From NCBI RefSeq assembly GCF_001412655.1, contig NZ_CP012996.1, positions 4,650,001 to 4,714,000 of the forward strand: 64,000 bases of DNA, read 5' to 3'. This DNA is from Pedobacter sp. PACM 27299. Lineage in GTDB: Bacteria > Bacteroidota > Bacteroidia > Sphingobacteriales > Sphingobacteriaceae. The notes below the pieces were generated by a model. It saw only the letters and a list, made by a program, of their open reading frames with translations, made no database searches and was not told the DNA's origin. Every line of letters begins with the position of its first letter. Positions within the stretch are counted from its first letter, which is position 1. Positions 44,323 through 53,776 of this stretch are shown piece after piece. The position numbers and the translations under genes are program-made.

Positions 44323-44904
44323 ATGAGAGGCAGGCCAACTGTATACGATAACGAACAGATTTTACAAAAAGCACAGCATGTTTTTTGGACAAAAGGCTTT
44401 ACAGCAACTTCTTTGGAAGACTTGCTTAAAGCCATGGAAATCGGAAGCGGAAGCTTCTACAATGCGTTTAAAGGCGGAAAAAAAGAGCTGTTCCGCAAGG
44501 CAATACAACAAAGGAGAATAGCTTTCAATCAATTTAAAGCCGAACTGAAACAAAGTGAATCTCCCATCAATTTAATCAAAGACTTTTTTCGAAGCATCGC
44601 TAAATCTGACCAGGAGAGCCACCTTCAAGGCTGTATTATTGCCAATACCGTGGTCGAAATGACTTTCGTAGATGAAGAATTAGAACAGGAGTCTGTGGCA
44701 ATCTTGAAAGAAGTAGAAGCCATGTTCACAGCTGCAATCGACAAGGCACAGAAAAATGGAACACTTAAAAACCAAACAGATCCGATCGTTTTAGGAAGGT
44801 ACCTGATCACCTTATGGAATGGTTTAAATGTTACCAGACGGATGTATCCAGACAATAAAGTGCTTAAAACACAAATTGAAATGCAATTAGAAATTATCAG
44901 CTAA
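44323..44904 (+). CDS. TetR/AcrR-family regulator
   Basis: A 193-residue regulator. The N-terminal HTH reads RGRPTVYDNEQILQKAQHVFWTKGFTATSLEDLLKAMEIGSGSFYNAFKGGKKELF, the standard TetR layout. The C-terminal ligand domain has LQGCIIANTVVEMTF and resembles the TetR C-terminal group seen with short-chain dehydrogenases. It lies 48 bases upstream of, and codirectional with, an SDR gene, probably its target operon. The start choice follows the promoter match and the missing homology of the longer frame. Confidence 0.92.
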   Translation: MRGRPTVYDNEQILQKAQHVFWTKGFTATSLEDLLKAMEIGSGSFYNAFKGGKKELFRKAIQQRRIAFNQFKAELKQSESPINLIKDFFRSIAKSDQESHLQGCIIANTVVEMTFVDEELEQESVAILKEVEAMFTAAIDKAQKNGTLKNQTDPIVLGRYLITLWNGLNVTRRMYPDNKVLKTQIEMQLEIIS

Positions 44905-44952
44905 TTTTTTTGGCTATTTATGTAGTGATCAATACAAAATAAAAACAACAAT

Positions 44953-45744
44953 ATGGACTTACAATTAAAATCAAAAACGGCCTTTATAAGTGGTTCTACA
45001 CAAGGAATCGGATTTGCTATCGCAAAACAGCTGCTTGCTGAAGGTGCTAAAGTAATCATCAATGGTAGAACACAAAAGAAAATTGACCTTGCTATACAAA
45101 GCTTAATCCGAGAAATCCCTGGTGCTGATGTTTCGGGAATTGCCGCTGACTTTAGTCAGACAGAAGAAGTGAATGAATTGCTAGCTAAACTCCCAAACAT
45201 TGACATACTCATTAATAACGTTGGGATATTTGAACTCAAGCCCTTCACCGAAATTACAGACCAGGACTGGGCTCATATTTTTGAAGTAAACGTGATGAGC
45301 GGAATCAGGTTATCAAGACAGTTGCTTCCTAAAATGTTAGAGAGAAAATGGGGCAGAATCATATTTATCAGTAGTGAATCCGCGATAAATATTCCAGAAA
45401 ATATGATTCACTATGGGATGACTAAAACAGCCATGCTTTCTGTAAGCAGTGGTTTAGCAAAACTCACCAAAAACACGCAGGTTACTGTAAATACAATATT
45501 AGGCGGCCCAACTTATTCTGATGGAGTGGCTGAAACCGTCACACAAATCGCATCGGCACAAAACCAGGATGTGGAACAGGTCAAAAATTACATCATGAAT
45601 AATTTCAATCCATCCTCATTACTTCAACGATTTATTGATCCTTCAGAAATAGCGAATCTTGCAGCCTATCTTTCCAGTCCTTTGTCTATCGCGACAAACG
45701 GTTCTTCAGTTCGTGCAGATGGAGGTGTACTCCCTACGATTTAA
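44953..45744 (+). CDS. Short-chain dehydrogenase/reductase
   Basis: A 263-residue classical SDR. Cofactor motif SGSTQGIGFAIA (about 10-21), NGRTQKK favouring NADPH, LINNVGIF (NNAG variant) and active-site Ser (FISSES) with YGMTK (Tyr/Lys near 156-160) are intact, followed by LGGPTYSDGV and RADGGVLPTI. Substrate unknown. It is the presumed target of the TetR regulator directly upstream. Confidence 0.92.
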   Translation: MDLQLKSKTAFISGSTQGIGFAIAKQLLAEGAKVIINGRTQKKIDLAIQSLIREIPGADVSGIAADFSQTEEVNELLAKLPNIDILINNVGIFELKPFTEITDQDWAHIFEVNVMSGIRLSRQLLPKMLERKWGRIIFISSESAINIPENMIHYGMTKTAMLSVSSGLAKLTKNTQVTVNTILGGPTYSDGVAETVTQIASAQNQDVEQVKNYIMNNFNPSSLLQRFIDPSEIANLAAYLSSPLSIATNGSSVRADGGVLPTI

Positions 45745-45807
45745 GTATTCTTAAAATACTCCTTTAAATTATTATAATTTAAAACCCTTAAGAATAAATA
45801 AAAGATA

Positions 45808-45815
45808 TATTTTTG
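45808..45815 (+). promoter_or_regulatory. Candidate -7 element for the beta-barrel receptor gene
   Basis: TATTTTTG matches TAnnTTTG and lies 36 bases before the ATG at 45852. No clear -33 element. Confidence 0.4.
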
Positions 45816-45851
45816 AAAGAACCAAATTAACCAGCTATTCCCATATATCTC

Positions 45852-48296
45852 ATGACCAACGCGCCAGTTAAGTGCTCCTACTTTTTAGTTTTTTTGATCA
45901 CCTGTTTATTTTCAAAAGCATTCGCACAAATCAACCCAGAGATCACCTTAAAAGGCACCCTCAAGAATACGAAAAATGAGGGGATTGATGGGGCAACATT
46001 GCTGTTAAAGGACAGCAATAATGGTAAGCTGGTTAAACAAGGATTGAGCAATCCGGACGGCAGCTTCTCCTTTGAACTCGTTCCGGGAAGCTACATACTT
46101 TCAGTTAGCTATTTAGCGGCACTTGCTTACCAGACTGAGGTGTTGAAATTATCAGGCAGCACGGACCTGGGAATGATTAAGATCGAAACAAATCCACGCA
46201 GTTTAAAAGAGGTAGTCATTCAAAGTTCCAGCAATAAACCCTTGATTAAAATCGATGGACGGAAGATGATCTATAGCATAGAGAAAAGCATCACCGGACA
46301 AGGAACGAATGCACTAGAGGCCTTAAAAAAGACACCAGGAATTATTGTGAATCAGGACAACTCGATCACCTTGAATGGATCTAGTGCTGCTTTGGTGATG
46401 ATCAATGGCCGACAAACCTACCTGCAGTCAGAGGAGCTGGCCCAATTGCTAAAAACGATGTCGGCTTCCGACTTAAAATCAATAGAAGTCATTAAAAACC
46501 CTTCAGCAGAATACGATGCTGCCGGAACTGGAGGCATTGTGAATCTTGTTCTCAAAAAATCAGTAGCTGAAGGCTTCAATGGCAGCATCAATAATGGACT
46601 TGCTTATGGTCGCAGTTTAAAGCAAAACACCAATCTAAACCTCAACTTCCGCAAGGGAAAATTGAATCTGTTTGGTGGCTACAATCATAATTTAGGGCAT
46701 TTTGAGATGGATTATGACAACGACAGAACTACAAATGGGAAAATCTATTTAAATGCCAATCACGACATTGATAAACGCCGCAACATAGGTTCCACAGTTG
46801 GTGCCGATTATGAGATAGATACCACAAAAACACTGGGCATAGTCATGAATGCTAATTTTTCTAGTGGTGGTGGCCTAATCATCCCGACCACTGATATCTA
46901 CGATCAAGCTGGTAACCAGCTTTTACAACAGCTGAGAAGCGAGAGCAGCTACCCTGCGCAGCGCGCAAACCGATACAATGCCAACGTAAATTACCGCTAT
47001 AAAGGCAGTAAAGGTATCAGCCTGAATATAGATGCAGACTATGGAATTTTTGATGCAGCCACAAAAAATCTGAGCACCAACTCCTTGTATTCCCCGGATG
47101 GCACCTTGCTAAACAGCAATAATTTTCTGGTAGCCAATAGCAGAGACATCAAATTATACGCGGTTAAAGCGGATTATGGCTTCCCCATAGGGAAAGGAAA
47201 AGTATTAGCAGGTGCAAAATTCTCTGAGGTTAGCGCCGATAATGTGTTTAACCAGTATGACATGAACAAGGAGGCTCCCGTACTTGACATCGACTTATCC
47301 AATACTTTCAATTATAAAGAGCAAATCACCGCAGGATACTTGAAATATGAAAGGCCTATTGGTGATCAATTCAATTTTGATCTGGGCTTGAGGCTGGAAA
47401 ACACACATTCCGAAGGCGATTTGCAACCCTCAGCAGGCAGCAGTGTATTGGCTACATCGGTAGTTAGAAATTATCTGGACGCTTTCCCAACAGCCTCTTT
47501 CACTTATAAAACCACCGAATCCGGTACTTATAATTTAAGCTTTGCCCGTCGCATTGATCGTCCTGCTTACAATAACCTCAATCCCTTTTCATACCCTGTA
47601 GATGAACTATCCTATTGGAAAGGAAATCCATTTCTAAAGCCTCAATATGCAAACACACTGGCGCTCCAGTATAGTCACAAAAAAACAACTATTGCAACCA
47701 GTTATACGCGTACCAATGACATCAGCAGTTCAATTACAGAAGTTTTGGAGGACAACCTGATTTATATGGTACCCAGAAATATTGGGTTACAAAACAACCT
47801 GAATCTGACGATTACACAGCAACTGCCATTGGCAAAATGGTGGAACCTGACCTTAACCGGTATAGGATACCGCCTGGAAAATAAAGTTGGTACCGCTGAA
47901 TATGGAAATTATAACCGCAGCCGTTTTGCAGGTACACTTAATGTTCAGCAAACTTTTAACCTGCCAGCTGGCATTACCGGAGAACTGGCCAGTGTGGTTA
48001 ATTCTAAAAACATCAGTGGCTTGAATACTTATATCCGGGGAAATTCACAGGTCGATCTTGGTTTTCAAAAGAATTTAATGAAGGATAAAGCCACCCTAAG
48101 ATTGGCAGCTACTGATGTATTCAGGTCCAACAAAATCAGAACTGATACTCAGCTGAATAATTTATTACTGCATACCACTTACGTCGGAGAAAGCCGTCAG
48201 ATCCGGTTAAATTTCAGTTACCGATTTGGTAATAACAAAATCAAGACGAAAGACAGCCGCGAGTCGGGCTTAGAAAATGAATCACAAAGGTTGTAA
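45852..48296 (+). CDS. TonB-receptor-like outer-membrane beta-barrel protein
   Basis: An 814-residue outer-membrane protein. Signal peptide (about 1-28, LFSKAFAQ), carboxypeptidase-regulatory-like domain (about 32-120, ITLKGTLKNTKNEGIDGATLLL), plug-like domain (about 125-230, with IKNPSAEYDAAGTGGIVNLVLKK) and a C-terminal barrel of the OMP_b-brl_3 type (about 380-800, RRIDRPAYNNLNPF). Such proteins may import or export substrates or serve in peptide uptake. No SusD-like or TonB gene is adjacent, so the ligand cannot be guessed. Confidence 0.92.
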   Translation: MTNAPVKCSYFLVFLITCLFSKAFAQINPEITLKGTLKNTKNEGIDGATLLLKDSNNGKLVKQGLSNPDGSFSFELVPGSYILSVSYLAALAYQTEVLKLSGSTDLGMIKIETNPRSLKEVVIQSSSNKPLIKIDGRKMIYSIEKSITGQGTNALEALKKTPGIIVNQDNSITLNGSSAALVMINGRQTYLQSEELAQLLKTMSASDLKSIEVIKNPSAEYDAAGTGGIVNLVLKKSVAEGFNGSINNGLAYGRSLKQNTNLNLNFRKGKLNLFGGYNHNLGHFEMDYDNDRTTNGKIYLNANHDIDKRRNIGSTVGADYEIDTTKTLGIVMNANFSSGGGLIIPTTDIYDQAGNQLLQQLRSESSYPAQRANRYNANVNYRYKGSKGISLNIDADYGIFDAATKNLSTNSLYSPDGTLLNSNNFLVANSRDIKLYAVKADYGFPIGKGKVLAGAKFSEVSADNVFNQYDMNKEAPVLDIDLSNTFNYKEQITAGYLKYERPIGDQFNFDLGLRLENTHSEGDLQPSAGSSVLATSVVRNYLDAFPTASFTYKTTESGTYNLSFARRIDRPAYNNLNPFSYPVDELSYWKGNPFLKPQYANTLALQYSHKKTTIATSYTRTNDISSSITEVLEDNLIYMVPRNIGLQNNLNLTITQQLPLAKWWNLTLTGIGYRLENKVGTAEYGNYNRSRFAGTLNVQQTFNLPAGITGELASVVNSKNISGLNTYIRGNSQVDLGFQKNLMKDKATLRLAATDVFRSNKIRTDTQLNNLLLHTTYVGESRQIRLNFSYRFGNNKIKTKDSRESGLENESQRL

Positions 48297-48314
48297 CAAA
48301 TGGGAATTAACTAC

Positions 48315-48341
48315 TGCGGAATACAAAGCCTGTATTCCGCA
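48315..48341. terminator. 11-bp perfect hairpin
   Basis: TGCGGAATACA (48315-48325) and TGTATTCCGCA (48331-48341), 5-base loop, lie between two convergent genes. No T-run on either side, so it may act with Rho or as a stability element. Confidence 0.45.
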
Positions 48342-48385
48342 AAAAGGTCCATATAATTTCTTTTGTCGTCGTAAATAGCTGACGA

Positions 48386-49252
48386 TTATCGCTTAAATAA
48401 GGAGATGACTTTTTTAGTTCCTGTGATCACTGCCACGACAACTAATCCGGCAACTAATCCAATCAGCGCCTCTTTAACCATTGATGGCCAGGTCGGAAGT
48501 AAGTGATGTAAAAATTCGATATTATGGACAAAAATTCCACCAGAAACCAAGATCAGTGCTATAGTACCAACCACACTTAGAAACCTGATGATCAACGGCA
48601 ATGCTTTTACCAATAGCTTCCCCAGGCCGGCAAACAAACCTTTATTATGGGAACGTTTGATTAAATTATGGCCTACATCATCCATTCTTACGATTACTGC
48701 AACGATTCCATAAACCCCCACAGTTGCCAATAAGGCAACCACTGAGACGGTCAGAATCTGTATCGGTAATGCTTCTGTTAAAACTGTGCCCAATGCAATA
48801 ATGACAATTTCCACAGAAAGAATGAAATCGGTGGTTACTGCAGATTTGACCTTAGCTTTTTCAGCTTCATTACCGTCCTGTTTGATCTCTTGAACAACCT
48901 CATGACCTTCTTTTGGACGGTGAAAAAGGTATTCCACAATCTTTTCTACCCCTTCATAAGCGAGATAAAAACCACCCAAGACCAGGATAAATTTAATCGC
49001 CACCGGAAAAAAAGCATTTAACAATAAGGCGATGGGAACAATGATCACCTTGTTCAGTAAGGAGCCTTTGGTAATTGCCCAAAGTACAGGTAACTCACGT
49101 GAAGAGAGGAAACCAGTTGCTTTTTCTGCATTTACCGCTAAGTCATCCCCTAAAATTCCTGCTGTTTTTTTCGTTGCTATCTTTGCTGCAACTGAAACAT
49201 CATCCATTAAAGCAGCTATATCGTCCAAAATCGCAAAAATACCTGAGGCCAT
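48386..49252 (-). CDS. DUF808 (YedI-like) inner-membrane protein
   Basis: A 288-residue protein starting with the DUF808 signature MASGIFAILDDIAALMDDVSVAAKIATKKTAGILGDDLAVNAEKA and followed by six or so transmembrane helices (about 75-285). It contains GFLSSRELPVLWAITKGS and EKIVEYLFHRPKEGH. The family is widely distributed with no established function. Monocistronic; the plus-strand frames over its 5' end are shadows. Confidence 0.93.
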   Translation of the reverse strand: MASGIFAILDDIAALMDDVSVAAKIATKKTAGILGDDLAVNAEKATGFLSSRELPVLWAITKGSLLNKVIIVPIALLLNAFFPVAIKFILVLGGFYLAYEGVEKIVEYLFHRPKEGHEVVQEIKQDGNEAEKAKVKSAVTTDFILSVEIVIIALGTVLTEALPIQILTVSVVALLATVGVYGIVAVIVRMDDVGHNLIKRSHNKGLFAGLGKLLVKALPLIIRFLSVVGTIALILVSGGIFVHNIEFLHHLLPTWPSMVKEALIGLVAGLVVVAVITGTKKVISLFKR

Positions 49253-49464
49253 ATTTATTTATATTTTATTTAATTAGTTAATTTGTTCGCAAATTATAAA
49301 TAGGATTTCAAACTACAGCTAAAACAGCTGTATATATTTATAAAAACTACTTTGATTGCTACAGGGAACATTTAAAAAACAGGATTGTTTAAAAGAATCG
49401 ATCGCAAAGCTGATGGTCAAAGAATTTTTTTACTCCAACTCCCAGATTAAAAAATCTACTCAGA

Positions 49465-49833
49465 TCAGATTTTTTCTACGAACTCCTCTTTTTCTAAGAT
49501 CGTTTTCAATTGAGGTGCAAATTCCAAACCCCATTTATCAACAGCAGAAATTAAGGGTAAAATGGTTTTTCCCAATTCAGTGAGGTAGTATTCTACTCTT
49601 AAAGGGACTTCCGCATAAATTGTTTTTCCCAGAATACCATGCAATTCCAATTCACTCAGCTGCTTTTGCAAAACCCTTTTTGTAATGCCGTTTATGGAAT
49701 TCACCAGATCCCGGGGTCGCGTGATTCCTTTTGAAATTTCATTCAATAAACAAAACTTCCATTTAGACCCGACTACTTCCATCGCGATACTCAGTCCACA
49801 ACTATAATCAATTGGAATTTTTCGTTGATACAT
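49465..49833 (-). CDS. HxlR-family transcriptional regulator
   Basis: A 122-residue winged-helix regulator: CGLSIAMEVVGSKWKFCLLNEISKGITRPRDLVNSINGITKRVLQKQL then GILGKTIYAEVPLRVEYYLTELG, all typical of HxlR. The family's conserved N-terminal cysteine (near residue 11) may sense oxidants or electrophiles. It is divergent from a quinone/NAD(P)H oxidoreductase gene, the usual arrangement for aldehyde- or quinone-sensing HxlR proteins, and a palindrome lies between them. Confidence 0.92.
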   Translation of the reverse strand: MYQRKIPIDYSCGLSIAMEVVGSKWKFCLLNEISKGITRPRDLVNSINGITKRVLQKQLSELELHGILGKTIYAEVPLRVEYYLTELGKTILPLISAVDKWGLEFAPQLKTILEKEEFVEKI

Positions 49834-49889
49834 CTGCTTGAATTCTAATTAAGATTTACAAAAGTAAGCAAATAGACGGTTTAATGAAT

Positions 49890-49921
49890 GGTGATTAATT
49901 TATCACCTAGTGATTAAATCA
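49890..49921. promoter_or_regulatory. Palindromic operator candidate between HxlR and oxidoreductase genes
   Basis: Bases 49890-49907 are palindromic (GGTGAT...ATCACC) with one central mismatch pair. The next bases carry a second GTGATTAA half and a TGATTAAATCA palindrome (49911-49921). Its location in the 149-base divergent gap fits an HxlR operator. Confidence 0.6.
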
Positions 49922-49982
49922 GCCCTTATTGTACAAGCAGTCAACATCGATCATCTTTGTAGCACAAATTAAAAATTACAAG

Positions 49983-50513
49983 ATGAAAACTCTAGTCATT
50001 ATTATACATTCAGATCTTGAAAACTCGCTGATCAATAAACGCTGGATTGAAGCCTTAAATAAACACCCTGAAAAATATACCTTACGTAACCTGCACAACT
50101 TATACCCAGATGAAAAAATCGATGTGGAAGAAGAACAGCGATGGGTAGAAACACACGATAAAATTATCTTCCAATTCCCATTTTATTGGTTTAACTCTCC
50201 GCCGCTTTTCAAAAAATGGCTGGATCAGGTGTTAACGCATGGATGGGCGTATGGTAAAGGCAGTCCGTATGCGCTAACAGGTAAAAAAATCGCTTTAAGC
50301 ATTACTGCAGGTATAAATGAAGCTGATTATCAATCCTCAGGAAGGTATAAATATACGCTGAAAGAATTGACAGCACCATTTGAAGTGAGTTTTGATTATG
50401 TAAAAGCGGAGTACAAACCTTTGTTTGCTTTCTATGGGGCGGAACATGATCCCAATACAGAAATAATTGAAAAAAGCGCTCAGGATTACCTTTCTTTTAT
50501 AGATGCTTTGTAA
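49983..50513 (+). CDS. NAD(P)H-dependent flavin oxidoreductase (quinone-reductase-like)
   Basis: A 176-residue flavodoxin-like enzyme from the ATG at 49983; an upstream frame of 18 codons has no homology. Motifs: TLVIIIHSDLENSLINKRW, DKIIFQFPFYWFNSPPLFKKWLDQVLTHGWAYGKGSPYALTGKK (FMN and family signature), ALSITAGINEADY. It resembles KefF/YwrO/MdaB-type quinone reductases. Divergent from the HxlR gene, which probably controls it. Confidence 0.93.
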   Translation: MKTLVIIIHSDLENSLINKRWIEALNKHPEKYTLRNLHNLYPDEKIDVEEEQRWVETHDKIIFQFPFYWFNSPPLFKKWLDQVLTHGWAYGKGSPYALTGKKIALSITAGINEADYQSSGRYKYTLKELTAPFEVSFDYVKAEYKPLFAFYGAEHDPNTEIIEKSAQDYLSFIDAL

Positions 50514-50524
50514 AATTAAAACCC

Positions 50525-50567
50525 AGGTAGAAGGTCGTTTTCCTATTTGGAAAACGACCTTCTACCT
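50525..50567. terminator. 19-bp perfect-stem hairpin
   Basis: AGGTAGAAGGTCGTTTTCC (50525-50543) pairs completely with 50549-50567 across a 5-base loop. It lies between convergent genes and presumably terminates both, although T-runs are weak. Confidence 0.75.
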
Positions 50568-50587
50568 ACACTTTCAGTAAGCTGCTT

Positions 50588-51223
50588 TTAACGCTGCTCC
50601 TTTTTACATTTGATCAGGAAAAACGGCTGACTTTCAGTAATTGCCGTCACTTCCAATAATCCGAATTCACCAAACTCCGTTTGAATGGACTCCTGATCAT
50701 AAAAATACATGTTCAGGCCTTCGAATATTTCATAACAATCCTTACTCACAAATTTCCCCTTTCCATAGCTAGGAGCCGTTTTCGAAATCACCGCAAAAAC
50801 CATATAACCACCATTTAATAGTTGATCATAGCAATCTCGAATGAGTTTTTCTCTCTCAGTTCTGCCCAACAAATGGATTAAAGCGTAACAAAATATTCCG
50901 TCATACAGGTTCTTATCGAAAGGCATAGCAGTCACAGAACCATGATGGATCAGCATCTTTGTTCCATAATGGTTCTCCGCCATTTCAATCGCTGTTTTTG
51001 ATATTTCAATTCCGGTGACGGTCATTCTATTATCAGCGAAAATCTGTGCGTTTCTTCCATAACCAATTCCAGGTATCAGGATATTCTTCAATGATTTCCC
51101 GACAAAAAAATCCTTTATTAATACCGCAGAATTTGAAGGTTTAAAGCCCCACATCTCCTGTTTATCCTCAAAAGCTGTTTCCCAGAATTCTGGTTTCCCA
51201 GTGTGATCTTCCATAATGTTCAT
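50588..51223 (-). CDS. Class I SAM-dependent methyltransferase
   Basis: A 211-residue protein from the ATG at 51223; the longer frame begins with TTG. Motif I ILIPGIGYGRNAQIFADN, then VTGIEISKTAIEMAENHYG and FDGIFCYALIHLLGRTEREKLI show the Rossmann methyltransferase fold, of the TehB/Methyltransf_11-like group. The substrate is unknown. Monocistronic. Confidence 0.9.
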   Translation of the reverse strand: MNIMEDHTGKPEFWETAFEDKQEMWGFKPSNSAVLIKDFFVGKSLKNILIPGIGYGRNAQIFADNRMTVTGIEISKTAIEMAENHYGTKMLIHHGSVTAMPFDKNLYDGIFCYALIHLLGRTEREKLIRDCYDQLLNGGYMVFAVISKTAPSYGKGKFVSKDCYEIFEGLNMYFYDQESIQTEFGEFGLLEVTAITESQPFFLIKCKKEQR

Positions 51224-51374
51224 GCTAAGCTCAGGCAATTTAACAAGAAATGCCTGAAATTAATTTGAAGAATTTCCTATATTTATCCCAATATGAACAG
51301 AAGAAGCTGCCTTCCTCCTCCAACTCTGTAATTCCTTCTAAAATACGGCACCTATAACGACAATTAGTCGTCCA

Positions 51375-51382
51375 TAATTTTG
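51375..51382 (+). promoter_or_regulatory. Candidate -7 element for the EamA transporter gene
   Basis: TAATTTTG matches TAnnTTTG, 49 bases before the ATG at 51432. Confidence 0.35.
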
Positions 51383-51431
51383 TGCACAAAGATTTCAGTT
51401 TTATTCTCATTTAAATTATAAGATCATTCTT

Positions 51432-52307
51432 ATGAAAAAATCATATTTCCTATTGCATATCGCCATATTATTAGCCGGATTTACGGGAGTTTTCGGCAAA
51501 CTCATCACACTTAATGAAGGTTTATTAGTATGGTATAGGGTGCTATTTTCCGCAATTATACTCCTTGCTGTCTTAAGGATATTGAACATACAATCGAAAG
51601 AAAGTCTTGCAGAGAAGTTTAACATTGGCAAAATTGGACTTTTCTTAACGATTCATTGGGTTTTCTTTTACGCCAGTATAAAGTACTCCAATATCTCAAT
51701 TGGTGTAGTTTGCTACTGCCTAACCAGCCTTTTTACCGCAATATTTGAGCCCATAATCAACAAGAAAAGGTTTTCTACCTCACAACTTTTATTGAGTGGA
51801 TTAACACTCATGGGGATCAGTCTTATCTTTCATTTCGACACTTCCTTCCAAGTGGGCATTATACTCGGCGTGATATCCTCATCTTTTGCTGCACTTTATA
51901 CCGTATTTAATGAAAAACTGGTACAAAGATTTGAGAGTATCAGTATCAATTATTATCAAATGATAGGAGGAACTATTGGCCTGGGGCTGATCCTTCCGAT
52001 TTATTTATACTATTTTCCGGTAGCCACAGTCCTACCCAGTCTTTCTGACTTTTGGTATTTGATACTACTGGCTTCGTTCTGCACGGTTGCCTTATATGTA
52101 TTATTTGCGGAATCCCTTAAGAAGCTATCGGCATTCACGGTAAATTTAAGCTTCAATCTGGAACCCATTTATGCCGTAATGCTGGCCTTTGTCTTTTTTA
52201 ATGAAGGAAAGGAGCTGAATGCTTCATTTTACATTGGCTGTAGTTTTGTCATCGCCTCAGTAGCCCTGCAGGGATTATTATCGGCCAGGAAACAGGCAAT
52301 TGCGTAG
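51432..52307 (+). CDS. EamA/DMT-superfamily transporter
   Basis: A 291-residue, ten-helix drug/metabolite transporter with two EamA repeats (about 5-135 and 145-285): LLHIAILLAGFTGVFGKL at the start, WVFFYASIKYSNISIGVV, and AFTVNLSFNLEPIYAVMLAFVFFNE in the second half. Probably exports a small metabolite. Monocistronic; a hairpin follows. Confidence 0.9.
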   Translation: MKKSYFLLHIAILLAGFTGVFGKLITLNEGLLVWYRVLFSAIILLAVLRILNIQSKESLAEKFNIGKIGLFLTIHWVFFYASIKYSNISIGVVCYCLTSLFTAIFEPIINKKRFSTSQLLLSGLTLMGISLIFHFDTSFQVGIILGVISSSFAALYTVFNEKLVQRFESISINYYQMIGGTIGLGLILPIYLYYFPVATVLPSLSDFWYLILLASFCTVALYVLFAESLKKLSAFTVNLSFNLEPIYAVMLAFVFFNEGKELNASFYIGCSFVIASVALQGLLSARKQAIA

Positions 52308-52318
52308 TATTTTCAGGA

Positions 52319-52350
52319 AGGGGATCATGATATGATTCCCCTCTTTTATT
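52319..52350 (+). terminator. Hairpin terminator
   Basis: AGGGGATCA and TGATTCCCCT pair with a one-base bulge and are followed by CTTTTATTT. It sits at the convergence of the EamA and LysE genes. Confidence 0.6.
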
Positions 52351-52999
52351 TCGCTTTTGAAAATGCCATTTTTAGCGCAAGTCCGGTTAACACACTTGCC
52401 ATAAACCATTTCTGCACTTTTACCCAGGATGGTTTCTTAGCAAAAAATACGGACACTCTTGAAGCAGTCAATACAATCGTTGTGCTCACCATTAAGCTCA
52501 CTAAAATCTGAACGAAGCCCAGTTCTAAACTCTGCAACATAATGGAGCCATATTCCGGTTTTATAAACTGAGGAAAAAAAGACAGATAAAATATGGCCAC
52601 TTTCGGATTGAGTACATTGGTTAAAAATCCTATGCTAAATAGTTTGCCGGGTTTATCTTCTGGCAAGTCATTTTTTGCTTCAAAAATATTTTTACTATTT
52701 GGCTTTACAGCCTCATAAGCTAAATACAGCAGGTAAATAACGCCTAAGGATTTCAATAAGGTATAAGCAAATGGGACGGCAAAAAGAACTGCGGTAAGCC
52801 CAAAAGAAACCATGATGATATGGAAAAAAAAGCCAACAATCACTCCTGCTAATGAAATCAATCCAGCCTTTCTCCCTTGGGTGATAGAACGGGAAATTAG
52901 ATAAATCATATTGGGTCCAGGGCTGATCACCAGCACGAAAGCAGCCAATGCAAAAATTAAAATATCAGGTAAGGGTATCATATCCTTTAGTTTTTTCAA
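52346..52999 (-). CDS. LysE-family translocator
   Basis: A 217-residue, six-helix exporter of the LysE/RhtB family. ILIFALAAFVLVISPGPNMIYLISRSITQGRKAGLISLAGVIVG is the diagnostic TM1 with SPGPN, and GFLTNVLNPKVAIFYLSFFPQF is the second signature. Exports amino acids or related metabolites. Monocistronic. Confidence 0.93.
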   Translation of the reverse strand: MKKLKDMIPLPDILIFALAAFVLVISPGPNMIYLISRSITQGRKAGLISLAGVIVGFFFHIIMVSFGLTAVLFAVPFAYTLLKSLGVIYLLYLAYEAVKPNSKNIFEAKNDLPEDKPGKLFSIGFLTNVLNPKVAIFYLSFFPQFIKPEYGSIMLQSLELGFVQILVSLMVSTTIVLTASRVSVFFAKKPSWVKVQKWFMASVLTGLALKMAFSKAK

Positions 53000-53102
53000 A
53001 TATAGGAAGATTTGGATTTAATTTCTGTAACCATTCCCTGCGTAATTAAGTTACAGCCTAATTAAATGCAGACAAATAGCTATATTCATTACCTGATTAA
53101 TT

Positions 53103-53753
53103 GTGAAAAGTATGACTGTAAAATACGATAAAGCAAACAAATTGCTGCTAACAACCGGGATGCTCAGTGGATGGTTTGCCTTAATCGCACAACTCTACCT
53201 GATGCTTCTAAATAATCCAATTCCTGCACTCGAAGCACTCACCAGGTATATCAGTTACTTCACCATCCTCAGCAATATCATGGTGGCTTTGTGTTGTACG
53301 ATGCTGCTATTTAATTTCTATGAAAAAGCCGAACGATTTTATGCTCAGCCAAAAACTTTGGCAGCGGTCACCCTTTACATCTGCGTAGTTGGCCTCATTT
53401 ACAACTTAATCTTACGCTTCACATGGCAGCCACAAGGATTGCAGCGCCTTGTAGATGAATTACTTCACTCATTTATCCCAGCTTTATTTCTGATATACTG
53501 GCTGATTTTTGCGCCTAAACATACCTTAAAATGGGCTGATGCCTTCCCTTGGCTGATCTATCCCTTAATTTATTTAATATTTATCCTGATTAGAGGCGCA
53601 TATACTGGATTTTACCCCTACCCATTTGTGGACGTTACCGCATTCGGCTATCCAACTGTTTTCCAGAATAGCTTTTACATCCTGATTGTTTTTCTGGGCC
53701 TATCATTCCTGCTCATCTGGGTAGGAAAATCAATAGCCAAACGCCAGAAATAA
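53103..53753 (+). CDS. Pr6Pr-type six-helix membrane protein
   Basis: A 216-residue integral membrane protein with six helices. ALTRYISYFTILSNIMVALCCTMLLF, YNLILRFTWQPQGLQRLVDELLHSFIPALFLIYWLIFAP, and FPWLIYPLIYLIFILIRGAYTGFYPYPFVDV are family marks. The function is unknown. The start is GTG at 53103 or ATG at 53112. It ends 23 bases before the AraC gene on the same strand. Confidence 0.87.
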   Translation: MKSMTVKYDKANKLLLTTGMLSGWFALIAQLYLMLLNNPIPALEALTRYISYFTILSNIMVALCCTMLLFNFYEKAERFYAQPKTLAAVTLYICVVGLIYNLILRFTWQPQGLQRLVDELLHSFIPALFLIYWLIFAPKHTLKWADAFPWLIYPLIYLIFILIRGAYTGFYPYPFVDVTAFGYPTVFQNSFYILIVFLGLSFLLIWVGKSIAKRQK

Positions 53754-53776
53754 TCCCCAAACGCTTATCTTGTAAA

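Noticed and set aside
49356..49583. 75-codon plus-strand frame
   Set aside because: Overlaps the HxlR gene antisense and contains no recognisable domain.
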